Part shown: positions 44,044 to 45,435 of the stretch, piece after piece | Layout: the number at the start of each line of letters is the position of its first letter | Position numbering within the stretch: position 1 is the stretch's first letter | NCBI GenBank assembly: GCA_002346225.1 | Contig: DDYY01000085.1 | Location: 21,544-66,978, forward strand | Source of the DNA: Bacteroidetes bacterium UBA3022 | GTDB taxonomy: Bacteria > Bacteroidota > Bacteroidia > Chitinophagales > BACL12 | Length of the DNA: 45,435 nt | Reading direction: 5' to 3' | Notes under the pieces: model-generated | Databases searched by the model: none | What the model saw: the letters and a program-made list of their open reading frames with translations, nothing else | What the model was told of the DNA's origin: nothing | Made by a program: the position numbers and the translations under genes

Positions 44044-45435
44044 ATGAAACTGATTTACACCCTTTTTGCGATGATGCTGACTACGTCAGTAGCATTTGCG
44101 CAATCCTTCAACGTGACGTTTTCCGTTGACATGAATGAAGTAACCGACCCTTTTACTACTCCTGAAGTGAATGGTAGCTGGGATGGCTGGTGCGGTGGCT
44201 GTACGCCATTGTCTGACCCTGATGGCGATGGCATCTGGACTGCTACCAAAACACTGGCTGCCGGTTATTATGAATACAAATTTGCCTATGACTCCTGGAC
44301 TGGTCAGGATACACTGGTAGAAGGTTCTTCGTGCACCGTATCTGCGTTTGGATTTACCAACCGCTTCATCAATGTGGCTGCTGATACAACACTGGCCGAT
44401 GTATGTTTCGGTGCTTGTACCAGCTGTGCGGAAGCTGTAACTTATGAAGTTACTTTTCAGGTAAACATGAACGATGTAACAGATCCTTATACCACTCCTG
44501 AAGTAAACGGTCAGTGGGATGGCTGGTGTGGTGGCTGTACTCCATTGTCTGACCCCGATGGCGATGGTATCTGGACAGGTACCAAGACCCTTGCTGCAGG
44601 AAGCTGGCAGTACAAATTTGCTTACGATGGATGGACCGGATCTGAAAACCTGATTCCGGGTGCTCCTTGTACAGTAACTATCGACGGTTTCACTAACCGT
44701 ATTTCCAATATATCCAGCGATACTGTTCTGCCGGTAGTTTGCTACGGCAGTTGTGTGGATTGTGAGGATGTAGCAGTATACGACATTACTTTCCAGGTGA
44801 ACATGAATGAAGTGACTGATCCTTATACTACGCCTGAAGTGAACGGTACGTTCAACGTCTGGTGCGGTGGTTGTAACCCACTGGAAGATCCGGATGGCGA
44901 TGGCATATGGACCACAACGCTCTCATTGGCTGCTGGTTTTTATGAATTCAGATATGTAGCTGACGGCTGGACCATTCATGAATCTCTTACTGAGGGCGAT
45001 CCTTGTACCATTACTACTGATGGATTCACCAACAGGTTTGTAGACCTTAACGATAACATCGTAATGGATGTAGTTTGCTGGGGTAGCTGCGACAACTGTG
45101 TGGTAGAGCCTGTTTGTGCTCCACCTACTGATATTGCAGTGGAACTTTCTGCTCCTATAGGTATGAAAATTGGCTGGACAGCTGCACCGGGTGCTACCCA
45201 ATATGGAGTGCAATACCGCGTAGCCGGTCCTGGTCCCTGGACATTGAAAAAAACCAGCGTAACAAGTGCTAAAATCTTAGGTTTAACACCTGGCGCAACT
45301 TACGAGTACCGTGTGGCTTCCCGTTGCGATGGCGTACTGAGCGAATTCTCTGCCATCCAGACTACCACCCTGCCCACCAGAGCGGGTGAAATGGATCTCA
45401 TAGATCTGAATCTGTATCCTAACCCTTCCAATGGA
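44044..45435 (+). CDS. Secreted Cys-rich repeat protein with FN3 and T9SS tail (partial at right edge)
   Basis: An open frame of 464 codons from ATG 44044 to the end of the window. The signal peptide is MKLIYTLFAMMLTTSVAFAQ. Three tandem repeats with an exact 112-residue (336-bp) period follow, each beginning TFxVxMNxVTDPxTTPEVNG. Each repeat has WCGGC, DPDGDGIW, a YEYKFAYD-like strand and a C-x3-C-x2-C end such as CFGACTSC, suggesting disulfide-stabilised beta-sandwich units like the E-set/starch-binding modules of secreted Bacteroidota hydrolases. A fibronectin type III domain (CAPPTDIAVELSAPIGMKIGW to TTTLPT) leads into the start of a T9SS sorting domain (LNLYPNPSNG), so little is missing. 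It shares an intergenic regulatory region with the regulator gene; a surface glucan-binding role is inferred. Confidence 0.88.
   Translation, partial: MKLIYTLFAMMLTTSVAFAQSFNVTFSVDMNEVTDPFTTPEVNGSWDGWCGGCTPLSDPDGDGIWTATKTLAAGYYEYKFAYDSWTGQDTLVEGSSCTVSAFGFTNRFINVAADTTLADVCFGACTSCAEAVTYEVTFQVNMNDVTDPYTTPEVNGQWDGWCGGCTPLSDPDGDGIWTGTKTLAAGSWQYKFAYDGWTGSENLIPGAPCTVTIDGFTNRISNISSDTVLPVVCYGSCVDCEDVAVYDITFQVNMNEVTDPYTTPEVNGTFNVWCGGCNPLEDPDGDGIWTTTLSLAAGFYEFRYVADGWTIHESLTEGDPCTITTDGFTNRFVDLNDNIVMDVVCWGSCDNCVVEPVCAPPTDIAVELSAPIGMKIGWTAAPGATQYGVQYRVAGPGPWTLKKTSVTSAKILGLTPGATYEYRVASRCDGVLSEFSAIQTTTLPTRAGEMDLIDLNLYPNPSNG

Overview
The window comes from a member of the Bacteroidota, probably a Saprospiria- or Chitinophagia-like lineage; this placement is inferred. 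The evidence is: several secreted proteins ending in a type IX secretion (T9SS) type A sorting domain, many lipobox lipoproteins, promoters of the Bacteroidota type (-33 TTTG / -7 TAnnTTTG), pyruvate phosphate dikinase, a KorAB pair, and the PpiC/SurA/MoxR gene cluster. No rRNA, tRNA, insertion sequence, phage or CRISPR was seen.

Left part (1-26900). Two tandem T9SS repeat proteins (the first cut by the window edge) are followed by a 2-oxoglutarate/Fe(II) oxygenase with a small membrane protein, then ppdK, a cupin lipoprotein, and a large secreted lysyl-oxidase-like protein. Next come korA-korB, a purF-type amidotransferase, and about 700 bp of non-coding DNA with duplicated fold-back repeats. 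A tightly coupled envelope-folding operon follows (PpiC protein, SurA-like lipoprotein, SurA, MoxR ATPase), then a SlyD-like FKBP, an SDR, two kynurenine-pathway genes (3-hydroxyanthranilate dioxygenase and ACMS decarboxylase), a PIF1-type helicase, and a secreted agmatine/peptidylarginine-deiminase-family enzyme with a T9SS tail.

Right part (27000-45435). Eleven minus-strand genes form what looks like a beta-1,3-glucan (laminarin-type) utilisation locus. They encode a NUDIX-derived regulator, two paralogous clan GH-A hydrolases, two outer-membrane beta-barrels, two carbohydrate-binding lipoproteins, a GH16-like lipoprotein, a GH30 enzyme, a sugar-porter MFS permease and an 1150-residue GH149-like beta-1,3-oligoglucan phosphorylase. 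A divergent gene encodes a Cys-rich repeat protein with a T9SS signature. No SusC/SusD pair is visible; the two barrels take the place where it would be expected.

The locus appears to be three transcription units: regulator+GH; barrels to GH30; MFS to phosphorylase. Each is preceded by a similar ~27-bp element with the core TTTACAAAA. In two cases it lies exactly 55 nt upstream of the start codon. The inferred logic is surface binding and cutting (lipoproteins, T9SS protein, GH16), passage through the barrels, periplasmic trimming (GH30, GH-A enzymes), inner-membrane import by the MFS protein, and cytosolic phosphorolysis to glucose-1-phosphate.
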